A stretch of 64,000 nt of DNA from assembly GCA_003278425.1 (NCBI GenBank), contig QCFE01000006.1:1-64000 (forward strand), in the 5' to 3' direction. Made by a program: the position numbers and the translations under genes. Below, piece after piece: positions 29,994-38,666 of this stretch; the first letter of the stretch is position 1; each line of letters opens with the position of its first letter. Source of the stretch: Prochlorococcus sp. AG-363-B11. Lineage in GTDB: Bacteria; Cyanobacteriota; Cyanobacteriia; PCC-6307; Cyanobiaceae. Under the pieces are notes generated by a model, which did no database searches, had not been told where the DNA came from, and was given only the letters and a program-made list of their open reading frames with translations.

Positions 29994-31285
29994 TGTATTT
30001 CTTCTTCTTTTTTTTCTTCTTGAGCTTTCAGAATAGTTTGAGCTTTTTTGGCACGATCTTCAGCTTCTCTTAAAACCTTGTCCTTTTCAATAATAATTTC
30101 ACCTGGAATCCCTTCTAGCATTGCTGTATTCAATCCAATTCTTCCTCTTCCAGGATCAAGATCAGTTATTAGAGCTTTAACTATATCGCCTTGATCAAAA
30201 ACTTCTCTAAGTGATCTCAAGCTGCCATTTGTAATCATAGATTGATGAAGGAGACCACTAATCCCACCAAGGTCAACAAAAAAACCATAGGGCTTAATTG
30301 AAATCACTTTTCCTTCAACAAGTTGTCCTATCTTAAAGTTGGCAAACATAGCAGCAGTGGCTGCTTTTTTCTCTGAGAGTATTAGTTTTCGATTGTCTGG
30401 GGTAACTTCAATAAAGGCAACATTAAGTGATTTCCCAACAAGAGTTTCATGCTTTTCTCCTTCATTAAGTTGCGATCTAGGGATAAAACCTCTTAGACCT
30501 TCAAGATCGCAGGTGACTCCTCCACGGTTAAAGCCATTTATCTTTACCTCTACAACTTTCCCTTCTTTTGCAAGTTCAAGAGCCTTGTCCCAACTTTTGC
30601 GAAGAGCTAATGCTCTACAGCTAATCGTAACCATTCCGTCTGCATTTTGTTCACGTGTGACTAATACCTCAACTTCTAAACCTTTTTGAAAGCGTTCTTT
30701 TAAATTCGATATCACTCCTAGTCCACATTCATTTTTAGGCATAAAGCCAGGGGCTTTGCCGCCTATATCAACATAGACACCATCACTTTCAACTCCAATA
30801 ACCGAACCTTTTGCTATTTCTCCTGTATTACCTATGGGTTCGTTTTCTTCTAATGCTGCGAGAAAAGCTCCTTCGTCAAAATCAAATTCATCAACAGTCC
30901 TTTCTAAGAAATTATTTGAATTGTAGCTCTGTGTGGATGGCTTGTTTTTCTGGGAAAGGTTTTCTTGGGCCAGAAGATCTCCCATTGAAAGGTTTTCTGA
31001 AACTTTAGATTCAGCCTCAAGCGGATTATCATCATCTTGACTTAAAATATCCAAAGGCTTTGCTGGGGATACAAGAGTTCTTTTAACTCCTTCTTTAGTA
31101 GGTTTTGATTGCTGGGGATCAGTATTCTCTTGATTTTCTTCAGAAATATTTGAGTCAAGATCCCCTAGGGATTTAACCTCTTCTTTCCTACTAATGTGAA
31201 TCACCTGCAAGGGCTTACGCAAATCACTTTGCTCTTTCCTTGGAGGATTGGGTCTTTTAGGTTGAGGGCTTCCTGATTCGGCCAT
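29990..31285 (-). CDS. S1 RNA-binding protein, ribosomal protein S1 homologue
   Basis: 431 residues with three S1-type beta-barrel repeats: about 153-225 (GSVIGVESDGVYVDIGGKAP), 238-305 (EVKINGFNRGGVTCDLEGLR) and 316-385 (GKVISIKPYGFFVDLGGISG). The first 140 residues are a polar extension rich in Pro, Gln, Glu and Ser, probably disordered, and the C-terminus is a charged helix. This matches the second S1-like protein (Rps1b/Nbp1 type) of cyanobacteria rather than the main S1. It leads an operon with the Tab2-like and YfiH-like genes. Confidence 0.85.
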   Translation of the reverse strand: MAESGSPQPKRPNPPRKEQSDLRKPLQVIHISRKEEVKSLGDLDSNISEENQENTDPQQSKPTKEGVKRTLVSPAKPLDILSQDDDNPLEAESKVSENLSMGDLLAQENLSQKNKPSTQSYNSNNFLERTVDEFDFDEGAFLAALEENEPIGNTGEIAKGSVIGVESDGVYVDIGGKAPGFMPKNECGLGVISNLKERFQKGLEVEVLVTREQNADGMVTISCRALALRKSWDKALELAKEGKVVEVKINGFNRGGVTCDLEGLRGFIPRSQLNEGEKHETLVGKSLNVAFIEVTPDNRKLILSEKKAATAAMFANFKIGQLVEGKVISIKPYGFFVDLGGISGLLHQSMITNGSLRSLREVFDQGDIVKALITDLDPGRGRIGLNTAMLEGIPGEIIIEKDKVLREAEDRAKKAQTILKAQEEKKEEEIQ

Positions 31286-31346
31286 TGGGCCTTTTGGGGG
31301 TTTATCAATAAACCATTCTTGCAGGAAAAGTTAAATTATTTCATGT

Positions 31347-32183
31347 TTGGAGGTTATTTCTATCAGTTCTAATTTACGAAATTTGGCTTTTCTCAGCTGG
31401 CCTGATGCTTCTAAGGCTGCTTTAAAAGAGGGATCTACCATTGTTTGGCCGTTTGGTGCATGTGAACAACATGGACCACATTTACCTTTAATTACAGACA
31501 CTTTATTTGCGGAAAGTGTTTTGTTTGAGGTGTTGGAACAGTTGCCGAAAGATTTACCTTTATGGTCTTTACCATCTCAATCAATTGGGTTTTCACCCGA
31601 GCATTTAGCTTTCCCTGGGACATTGTCTTTGCCAGGCAATTTATTGATGGAACTGGTTAATGAAATTGGGAAACAATTAGCAGATATGGGATTTCAGAGA
31701 CTTGTATTTTTTAATGCTCATGGAGGTCAGATAGGCCTTTTACAGGCAATAGCAAGAGAATTAAGAATTCAATGCCCTTCAATGTCTGTTTTGCCTTGTT
31801 TTTTATGGAGTGGAGTTGATGAATTAAAGGATTTAATACCTAATAAAGAGGTAGAACAAGGCTTGCATGCTGCCCTGGCTGAAACCAGTTTGATGCTTTC
31901 GTTCAATCCAGAACTTGTTGGGGATTCCAGACCATTTGGTGGTGATTCCAAAAAATCTACTAATCAAAGTATGAAAGTCCCTTCCGGTTGGAGCCTTGAA
32001 GGAGCTGCTCCATGTGCATGGCTTACTAATGAATTAAGTGAGTCAGGTGTGATTGGTGATAGTCGAGGAGCTACTCCTGAGTTGGGAGATAAATTAAGAA
32101 AAGTCTTGGTAGAGCATTGGGTGGAATTATTTTTGAACCTTATGAATAGCAAATGGCCTCCAGTTGATAATTCTAAAAATTAA
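31347..32183 (+). CDS. Creatininase-family amidohydrolase
   Basis: 278 residues of the creatinine amidohydrolase fold, a metal-dependent hydrolase group that includes enzymes acting on cyclic amides and formamides. Metal ligands are visible in the segment PFGACEQHGPHLPLITDT (Glu, His and Asp) and in FFNAHGGQIGLLQA, plus a distal Glu in ALAETSLML. The start appears to be TTG at 31347, since no in-frame ATG precedes the conserved region. The real substrate in cyanobacteria is unknown. It precedes ADO by 82 bases on the same strand. Confidence 0.82.
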   Translation: MEVISISSNLRNLAFLSWPDASKAALKEGSTIVWPFGACEQHGPHLPLITDTLFAESVLFEVLEQLPKDLPLWSLPSQSIGFSPEHLAFPGTLSLPGNLLMELVNEIGKQLADMGFQRLVFFNAHGGQIGLLQAIARELRIQCPSMSVLPCFLWSGVDELKDLIPNKEVEQGLHAALAETSLMLSFNPELVGDSRPFGGDSKKSTNQSMKVPSGWSLEGAAPCAWLTNELSESGVIGDSRGATPELGDKLRKVLVEHWVELFLNLMNSKWPPVDNSKN

Positions 32184-32265
32184 ATAGAAATAATATATAG
32201 GCTAAAATCTCGCTATTTTTCTTTTAATTCTGTAAGATGCGCGATATTGTGCATTCCGAAAAATT

Positions 32266-32985
32266 ATGCCTACCCTAGAATCTACTGAAGTTGCAATTAA
32301 TAATGATTTAGATACTAGTCTTCCAGATTTCTCTTCAGAGGAATATAAAGATGCCTATAGCAGAATTAACGCAATTGTTATCGAAGGAGAAAAAGAGGCT
32401 CATGACAATTATCTTGCTATAGGCAACCTGATCCCTGATAAGGCTGATGAGTTGAAGAAGTTGGCGATTATGGAACTAAAGCATATGAAAGGATTCACGG
32501 CTTGTGGAAGAAATCTTGGGGTAAAGGCTGACATGCCCTTTGCTGAGAAATTCTTCTCACCTTTGCATGGAAATTTCCAGCAAGCCTTTAAAGAGCAGAA
32601 TCTAACAACCTGTTTTCTTATCCAGGCCATTCTTATTGAAGCCTTTGCTATATCTGCTTATCACGTTTATATAAGGGTCGCTGATCCTTTTGCAAGAAAA
32701 ATCACTGAAAATGTTGTAAAGGATGAGTATCTTCACCTCAATTATGGTCAAGAGTGGCTAAAAGCAAACTTAAGCACTTGTAAAGAAGAATTGATGAAGG
32801 CTAATAAAGAAAATCTACCACTTATTAAATCAATGCTTGATCAGGTAGCTGGCGATGCTGGAGCCCTTGATATGGATAAAGAAGAATTAATGGAAGAGTT
32901 TATGATTGCCTATCAAGATTCTCTGTTAGAGATAGGTTTGGACTCTAGAGAGATAGCTAGAATGGCTTTGGCTGCTTTGGTTTAG
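32266..32985 (+). CDS. ado: Aldehyde-deformylating oxygenase (fatty aldehyde to alkane)
   Basis: Non-haem di-iron enzyme converting long-chain fatty aldehydes to alkanes or alkenes plus formate. The 239-residue protein aligns with the well-studied MIT9313 enzyme, with a roughly 10-residue longer N-terminus. The six iron ligands are present at Glu42, Glu70, His73, Glu125, Glu154 and His157 (in GEKEA, MELKH, LIEAF and DEYLH). It is followed by acyl-ACP reductase after 155 bases; together they form the cyanobacterial hydrocarbon pathway. Confidence 0.95.
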   Translation: MPTLESTEVAINNDLDTSLPDFSSEEYKDAYSRINAIVIEGEKEAHDNYLAIGNLIPDKADELKKLAIMELKHMKGFTACGRNLGVKADMPFAEKFFSPLHGNFQQAFKEQNLTTCFLIQAILIEAFAISAYHVYIRVADPFARKITENVVKDEYLHLNYGQEWLKANLSTCKEELMKANKENLPLIKSMLDQVAGDAGALDMDKEELMEEFMIAYQDSLLEIGLDSREIARMALAALV

Positions 32986-33047
32986 CTTGAAGATTATAAG
33001 ATGATCTTATACAAATCCTTACTTGATTTAGTTTTTAAGCATTAAAA

Positions 33048-33067
33048 AACTGCTATTAATAGCTGTT
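33048..33067. repeat. Small inverted repeat between ado and aar
   Basis: AAC-T-GCTA, loop TTAA, TAGC-T-GTT: a 7-bp stem with one T-T mismatch. There is no T-run after it, so it is a poor terminator. It could mark RNA processing between the two genes. Low certainty. Confidence 0.25.
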
Positions 33068-33140
33068 CTGTAGCGTCATGGTTTAGTCTAATTACTCCAA
33101 TAAGGGCTTTTACTTCTTAAATGAAGTTCTTAGTTAAAAG

Positions 33141-34181
33141 ATGTTTGGACTGATCGGACACTCAACAAGTTTTAAAGATGCCAGGCAAAAGGCAATGGAT
33201 TTGGGATATGACCATATCGCAGAGGGAGATTTAGATGTTTGGTGTAGTGCACCTCCTCAGTTGGTGGAACACGTTCAGGTGGTAAGTGCCATAGGTAAAA
33301 CCATTGAAGGAGCTTATATAGACTCCTGTTTTGTCCCTGAGATGTTGAGTAGATTTAAGACCGCAAGAAGAAAAGTCCTCAATGCAATGGAGTTGGCTCA
33401 GAAGAAGGGTATAAGTATTACAGCTCTTGGTGGTTTTACCTCGATTATTTTTGAGAATTTCAATTTGCTTCAACATCGTCAGGTTAGGAATACGACTCTT
33501 AGCTGGGAAAGATTTACAACCGGAAACACTCATACAGCTTGGGTTATATGCCGTCAGCTAGAGATGAATGCTCCTAAACTTGGGATAGACCTTAAGAAAG
33601 CCAATGTGGCTGTAGTGGGAGCAACAGGAGATATAGGGAGTGCAGTTTGTCGGTGGCTGACTCAAAGAACAAATGTGAATGAATTGTTGTTGGTAGCTCG
33701 TCAGCAGCAGCCATTAAAAGATTTACAGCAAGACCTTCAAGGAGGAAGAATTCTTAGTCTGGAGGAAGCTCTACCAGAGGCAGATGCTGTTGTTTGGGTT
33801 GCCAGTTTGCCAAAGAATCTTGAGATTGATAAAAGCAATCTTCGCAAACCCTGCTTAATGATTGATGGAGGCTATCCCAAAAACCTTGATATGAAATTTG
33901 CAGGCTCAGGAATCCATGTTCTTAAAGGTGGAATAGTTGAATTTTTTACTGATATTGGTTGGAATATGATGGCAATTGCAGAGATGGATATTCCTCAAAG
34001 GCAAATGTTTGCTTGCTTTGCAGAGGCAATGCTCCTTGAATTTGAGAACTGCCATACTAATTTTAGTTGGGGAAGAAATAACATTACTTTGGAAAAAATG
34101 GATTTCATTGGCGAGGCCTCTTTAAGGCATGGCTTCTCTGTACTTGGTCTGCAATCTGATGCTCAGACTGCTTTAGCCTGA
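33141..34181 (+). CDS. aar: Acyl-ACP reductase (long-chain fatty aldehyde forming)
   Basis: Reduces fatty acyl-ACP (or CoA) to fatty aldehyde with NADPH, supplying ADO. The 346-residue protein opens with the characteristic [15 protein letters not shown], carries the dinucleotide-binding motif [12 protein letters not shown] near 158-169, and a candidate nucleophile Cys292 in [10 protein letters not shown], matching the known catalytic cysteine region. It is followed by accA after 18 bases, so fatty acid initiation and aldehyde formation are linked in one cluster. Confidence 0.95.
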   Translation: MFGLIGHSTSFKDARQKAMDLGYDHIAEGDLDVWCSAPPQLVEHVQVVSAIGKTIEGAYIDSCFVPEMLSRFKTARRKVLNAMELAQKKGISITALGGFTSIIFENFNLLQHRQVRNTTLSWERFTTGNTHTAWVICRQLEMNAPKLGIDLKKANVAVVGATGDIGSAVCRWLTQRTNVNELLLVARQQQPLKDLQQDLQGGRILSLEEALPEADAVVWVASLPKNLEIDKSNLRKPCLMIDGGYPKNLDMKFAGSGIHVLKGGIVEFFTDIGWNMMAIAEMDIPQRQMFACFAEAMLLEFENCHTNFSWGRNNITLEKMDFIGEASLRHGFSVLGLQSDAQTALA

Positions 34182-34199
34182 CTTTTAACATTTTTTTCT

Positions 34200-35189
34200 A
34201 TGGCACGCCGTTACCTTCTTGAATTTGAAAAGCCATTAGTTGAACTCGAAAAGCAAATTGAACAAATTCGAGAGTTGGCAAGAGACTCAGAAGTTGACGT
34301 GAGTCAGCAGTTGCTTCAGTTGGAAACTCTAGCGGCAAGAAGAAGAGATGAAATATTTAGAGCATTGACACCTGCCGAAAAAATACAAGTTGCTAGACAT
34401 CCTCAAAGACCAAGTACTCTTGATTTTATTCAAATGTTTTGTGATGACTGGATAGAGTTACATGGTGATAGGAGTTGCAGTGATGACAGTGCTTTGGTAG
34501 GAGGGATAGCTCGAATTGATGATCAAGCTGTAATGTTAATTGGTCAACAAAAAGGAAGAGATACTAAGGAGAATGTTGCTAGAAACTTTGGAATGGCTAA
34601 GCCGGGGGGGTATCGAAAAGCCTTGAGATTAATGAATCATGCCGATCGATTTAATTTACCAATTATATGTTTTATCGATACACCAGGAGCTTATGCTGGA
34701 CTCCTAGCTGAGGAACAAGGCCAGGGAGAAGCTATAGCGGTTAATTTGCGTGAGATGTTTCGCTTGAAAGTGCCCATAATTGCTACAGTTATTGGCGAAG
34801 GTGGCTCTGGTGGAGCTTTAGGAATTGGTGTTGCAGATAAATTGCTAATGTTTGAACATAGTGTTTATACAGTTGCTAGTCCTGAAGCCTGCGCATCTAT
34901 TCTTTGGCGGGATGCGGGTAAGGCACCCGAAGCAGCTTCTGCATTGAAGATTACTGGACCAGATTTACTTAGTTTAGGTATTGTTGATGAAGTAATTAAA
35001 GAGCCTTCAGGTGGAAATAATTGGGCACCTCTTCAGGCTGGAGAAGCATTAAAACAGGCATTGCTTAAATACTTAAATGAGTTATTAGCATTGCCAGTAA
35101 ATACACTCAGAGAGAAAAGATATGAGAAATTTAGAAAAATAGGCAGTTTCTTAGAACCAAGTTCACAAGAAGGTCAATTGATTTCATAG
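34200..35189 (+). CDS. accA: Acetyl-CoA carboxylase carboxyltransferase, alpha subunit
   Basis: With AccD, transfers the carboxyl group from carboxybiotin to acetyl-CoA, giving malonyl-CoA for fatty acid synthesis. The 329 residues include [20 protein letters not shown] at the N-terminus, [19 protein letters not shown], the [20 protein letters not shown] segment and [19 protein letters not shown]. Length and motifs are usual. It lies between aar and a short-chain dehydrogenase with short gaps, suggesting co-transcription. Confidence 0.97.
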   Translation: MARRYLLEFEKPLVELEKQIEQIRELARDSEVDVSQQLLQLETLAARRRDEIFRALTPAEKIQVARHPQRPSTLDFIQMFCDDWIELHGDRSCSDDSALVGGIARIDDQAVMLIGQQKGRDTKENVARNFGMAKPGGYRKALRLMNHADRFNLPIICFIDTPGAYAGLLAEEQGQGEAIAVNLREMFRLKVPIIATVIGEGGSGGALGIGVADKLLMFEHSVYTVASPEACASILWRDAGKAPEAASALKITGPDLLSLGIVDEVIKEPSGGNNWAPLQAGEALKQALLKYLNELLALPVNTLREKRYEKFRKIGSFLEPSSQEGQLIS

Positions 35190-35214
35190 AATCTTTTAAA
35201 TTAAAGGAGATCAA

Positions 35215-35922
35215 TTGGCAACTGCTCTTATCACAGGAGCCTCTAGAGGGATTGGCAAAGCCACGGCACAGGCTTTTGCAAAAGCAGGGTGGGATCTTCT
35301 GCTTATAGCCCGTTCGAGGGATCATCTCCAAACCCTTTCTGAAGAATTGAGAGCTTCAGGGGCTAGAGTTTTCTTCCAGTGCATAGATCTATCAGATCCC
35401 AATCAAATTTCTGGAGGAATAAAGAAACTACTTGGAAATGGCTTAGAGCCTTCAGTACTTATTAATAATGCTGGTGTTGCATGGACTGGTGAACTATCTG
35501 CGATGCCTTTAGATAAATGGAATTGGTTGATGCAAATAAATTTGACTAGCATTTTTCAAATATGTTCAGTAATGGTTCCATTTATGAGAAAGAAAAAAGG
35601 TTTGATAATTAATGTCAGTAGTCATGCAGCAAGAAATTCTTTCTCTCAATGGGGAGCTTATTGTGTTAGCAAGGCTGCATTGGACAGGTTTACTAAATGC
35701 TTGGCTGAAGAAGAGAGAAATTTTGGTATTAGGGCTTGTACTCTTACTCTTGGATCTGTTAATAGCGATCTTTGGGAATCTGATTATGTTCAAAGCGATT
35801 TTGATCGTGAATCAATGCTTTCCTTAGATCAAGTGGCATCAGAGTTGCTTCATATAGCGAGCCAGCCTGATTTTCAAGTTATTGAGGACGTCACATTAAT
35901 GCCTTCTTCAGGTGCTTTCTGA
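35215..35922 (+). CDS. Short-chain dehydrogenase/reductase
   Basis: NAD(P)-dependent oxidoreductase of 235 residues. It has the Rossmann motif TGASRGIGKATA near 7-18, NNAG near residue 83, catalytic Ser in INVSSHAARN and the YCVSK catalytic pair near 150. The start is TTG at 35215 behind a good AAAGGAGA ribosome site. Position after accA suggests a lipid-related substrate, but the enzyme's substrate cannot be read from sequence. Confidence 0.85.
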   Translation: MATALITGASRGIGKATAQAFAKAGWDLLLIARSRDHLQTLSEELRASGARVFFQCIDLSDPNQISGGIKKLLGNGLEPSVLINNAGVAWTGELSAMPLDKWNWLMQINLTSIFQICSVMVPFMRKKKGLIINVSSHAARNSFSQWGAYCVSKAALDRFTKCLAEEERNFGIRACTLTLGSVNSDLWESDYVQSDFDRESMLSLDQVASELLHIASQPDFQVIEDVTLMPSSGAF

Positions 35923-36036
35923 TTTAACTTTTTTGATCTCAATTCAGCTCTTCTTAATGAAATCGAGTGATTCCTAAATAACTTTTGTCTTTAGAAGGAA
36001 TTCTTAAAAATTCTTGTAAAGCATTAAATAGCAATT

Positions 36037-36720
36037 TTAAGAAAGTATCTCAGCTCTTTTTATTTTGCTCAAAAGAGCTTTTACTTTTTCCATATCTTTA
36101 ATGCCAGGTTGAAGTTCTAATTTGCTAGAAGCATCTATCCCGTAAGGTTTGCTTGTAGATAAAATTTCTTTAATACAGGAATCAGATATCCCTCCAGCTA
36201 ACCACCAAGGAACCTTGAACTTGAGATTGGTAAGCCATTCTACTGGCAGCCTATTCCCGGTACCTCCTAAACTGCTTTGACTCCAAGCGTCAAGGAGAAT
36301 TGCATCGACTGAGGTTTGGTATCTTTCTGCCAAAACCAAGTCAGCTTTTTGGCAAATTTGTAATGCTTTCCACCATTGAATGTGCGGATATGACTTTTTC
36401 AATTCTTTGCAAAGTTCTGTTGATTCATTCCCGTGAAGTTGGATGACTGATGGTGTGCCTTCCCCCTCTATTCCTGCACTAATTTCTTTAATGCCTAAGT
36501 TGGCTACAACCCAAACCCTTTTTATTGATGGAGCGCATTTAATCAATTCATTAAATAGCTTGCGCCTTTTTTCTTCACAGAGGAAACGAGGTGAATTTTT
36601 TACTCCTATTACACCAATAGCATCTACGCCTAAGGATGCAATTTCTAGAGCCTGGTCAATTTTTGTGACCCCACAGATCTTTACAGTTGGTGATGCTTGA
36701 GTTTTCATAAACAAACTCAA
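36037..36720 (-). CDS. trpF: Phosphoribosylanthranilate isomerase
   Basis: Catalyses the Amadori rearrangement in tryptophan synthesis. The 227-residue TIM barrel shows VKICGVTKIDQALEIASLG near 13-31 with the catalytic Cys, DAIGVIGVKNSPRF, the VIQLHGNESTELCKELK segment, the catalytic Asp in DAILLDAWSQ and a phosphate-binding end (WWLAGGISDSCIKEIL). It is monofunctional, not fused to trpC. It converges on the short-chain dehydrogenase and is divergent from the protease homologue at 36788. Confidence 0.93.
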   Translation of the reverse strand: MSLFMKTQASPTVKICGVTKIDQALEIASLGVDAIGVIGVKNSPRFLCEEKRRKLFNELIKCAPSIKRVWVVANLGIKEISAGIEGEGTPSVIQLHGNESTELCKELKKSYPHIQWWKALQICQKADLVLAERYQTSVDAILLDAWSQSSLGGTGNRLPVEWLTNLKFKVPWWLAGGISDSCIKEILSTSKPYGIDASSKLELQPGIKDMEKVKALLSKIKRAEILS

Positions 36721-36787
36721 TTAACTATTACCTTTATAGGATTGAAACAGCTACTTATCATCTTTTTCACTTATTTGGAGGAGGAAC

Positions 36788-38062
36788 TTGGACGGTATTG
36801 AGTTGATCAAGCTAAGAGGCATTTCGCTAAAGGTGCATCCAAGTTGGATGCTGATGCTCGTGATTTTTACCCGCGTATCACAAATCCAGTTCTCGAGAAC
36901 ATTCGAAGACCAATTCCCAACTTGGCAAGGTTGGTGTTTTGGATTATGTACCTCTGTATGTCTATTGCTATCTGTCATTTTACGCGAGGTTGGTCACTCT
37001 TGGGCTGCTTTAAATGAAGGAGTAAAAGTATATGGAATCACCCTTTTTTCTTTTAGTGGGATTAAAAGTGTAGGTAAGCCAAGTTCAACAGCTATGAGCA
37101 ATCTCAGAGTTGCTATAGCTGGACCAATTGTAAGTATTGCTATATCAATTTTTTGTTTAGGCTTAGCTAATTATGTGCTAGGGACAAGCCCGATACTTCA
37201 AAACATGTTAGTTCAAGTAGGGTTGATTAATTTACTGTTGGCAATTTTTAATTTATTGCCAGGGTTACCTTTAGATGGCGGTGTCATTATTAAATCACTA
37301 GTTTGGCATTTTACTGGAAGTGAAAGGAAAGGCCATCGAGTAGCTACTGCTTCAGGACACTTTTTCTCTTTGGGGGTAATTGTTTTAGGTGTATTAACGT
37401 TAACTGTCCCAGGAGCATCTTTTTTAGCTCTATGTCTGATAATCCTTGGTTGGTTTGGGCTTACAGCAAGTAGATCTCAAGACCAAATAACAATTGTGCA
37501 GCAAACCTTATCTGAAGTCCTTGTTAAAGAAATTTCAAAAAGACGTTTTCGCATTCTTGAAGAAGATCAACCCTTGAAATGTTTAAGTGATTTGGGGTTG
37601 CTTTCTTCTGATGAGAATTACTCAGGAGAGTGGGTCTTATTATGCAGTGCTGGAAGATGGGTTGGATATATTACACCTCAATTTATTAAAGATGTACCTG
37701 CTAAACAATGGAATCAGTATTTATTGGCTGATTATAAAAAACCCCTTTCTGGTTTGCCTTCCATCAGTGAGAAAAGTCCTCTTTGGGGAGCAGTCTTAGC
37801 ATTAGAAAAAGCAAAAGAACAAAGGATTTTAGTCTTTAATCTTGCGGGCTTACCTTCTGGAACTATTGATAAAGTGGATCTCTCTGAAATTGTCTTGAAA
37901 AAACTTGGCCTTAAGCTACCAAAATCTATTTTGGATGAAGCAAGAAAAAATAACATTTATCCCTTGGGGGTTTCTTTGGTGAGGATTGTTGAACTAATGA
38001 TTTCTAATGGCTTGATTCAAAAATCTGATTTGCAAAAGTGGACTACTGATTCAAATAACTAA
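36788..38062 (+). CDS. Site-2-protease-like (M50) membrane protein with altered zinc motif
   Basis: 424 residues. The membrane domain has several spans, the segment AGPIVSIAISIFCLG near 115-129 and the second metal motif FNLLPGLPLDGG with its Asp near 163. The first motif, normally HExxH, reads RExxH: Arg66-Glu67-Val68-Gly69-His70. The codon is CGC, one base from CAC. The C-terminal half looks like a degenerate CBS-pair domain. Start is TTG at 36788 behind GGAGGA. Family members cut membrane-bound regulators; this one may be inactive, or there is a natural variant or sequence error. Confidence 0.82.
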   Translation: MDGIELIKLRGISLKVHPSWMLMLVIFTRVSQIQFSRTFEDQFPTWQGWCFGLCTSVCLLLSVILREVGHSWAALNEGVKVYGITLFSFSGIKSVGKPSSTAMSNLRVAIAGPIVSIAISIFCLGLANYVLGTSPILQNMLVQVGLINLLLAIFNLLPGLPLDGGVIIKSLVWHFTGSERKGHRVATASGHFFSLGVIVLGVLTLTVPGASFLALCLIILGWFGLTASRSQDQITIVQQTLSEVLVKEISKRRFRILEEDQPLKCLSDLGLLSSDENYSGEWVLLCSAGRWVGYITPQFIKDVPAKQWNQYLLADYKKPLSGLPSISEKSPLWGAVLALEKAKEQRILVFNLAGLPSGTIDKVDLSEIVLKKLGLKLPKSILDEARKNNIYPLGVSLVRIVELMISNGLIQKSDLQKWTTDSNN

Positions 38063-38192
38063 CTGCCTCTCTTAAAGGGCTTTCTCCAAAACTCTGCTAA
38101 ACAAAGAGTAAAAGTTGATTCTAGATGAGTCCAATTAATCAAAAATCAGAATTCAATAATTATCTATTAATAGCTGAATAATTTAATTCGTA

Positions 38193-38198
38193 TATAAT
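38193..38198 (+). promoter_or_regulatory. Candidate -10 element
   Basis: TATAAT lies 24 bases before the TTG start of the small secreted protein. It would place transcription start near 38205. No clear -35 box is seen. Confidence 0.35.
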
Positions 38199-38222
38199 TT
38201 AAAAGAGAAGCTATAGCTATTT

Positions 38223-38513
38223 TTGAAAATCTCTCTTTCTTATATCAATGGTTTTGCAGCAGCTGTTTTAGCTGCGAGCTCTATTCCTTTAGCTCAGGCA
38301 GAAACTATTAAATCTGATTCGATCAAGTCTGCTTCTATTAAATCTGAATTGATCGAACAACAGGTTCATTTCGTTACGCCTACTGCTATAAGCCATTCAT
38401 CAACTTGTAATTGCTTATCTTGCAGTATATTTGTTGATCCAAATTCTGTAGATTGCTTTGAAACTAATGATAAAGATTTGGAAATAGATAAGATCTCTAA
38501 AATTGTCAGTTAA
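38223..38513 (+). CDS. Small secreted Cys-containing protein, unknown function
   Basis: 96 residues starting with TTG. A signal peptide is evident: KISLSYINGFAAAVLAASS, then an AQA cleavage site near residue 26. The mature part begins with three near-copies of a short unit, IKSDS-IKSAS-IKSEL, followed by a CNCLSC motif (CxCxxC) and one further Cys. This could bind metal or form disulphides in the periplasm or lumen. I do not recognise a family. The gene converges on the lipoate ligase gene. Confidence 0.6.
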   Translation: MKISLSYINGFAAAVLAASSIPLAQAETIKSDSIKSASIKSELIEQQVHFVTPTAISHSSTCNCLSCSIFVDPNSVDCFETNDKDLEIDKISKIVS

Positions 38514-38666
38514 CAAGCACTGTCTAGAGAAAAGCGGAAAAATTAACTAGAAAAGAATCATTAATGTTTTACGATTTATTAAACTTATCTGTGTTTCCCT
38601 ACCCCTACTTGTGTTCTTATTTTTGTAAATTGAAAAAACCAGTAATTGATTAGATAGAAAAACTAT

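Noticed and set aside
30339-30689. 116-residue plus-strand frame opposite the S1-domain gene
   Set aside because: Antisense to well-conserved S1 repeats; composition is that of a complementary-strand shadow.
38564-38653. 29-codon plus-strand frame starting ATG between the secreted protein and lplA
   Set aside because: No ribosome site, no recognisable small photosystem subunit and no hydrophobic span typical of one.
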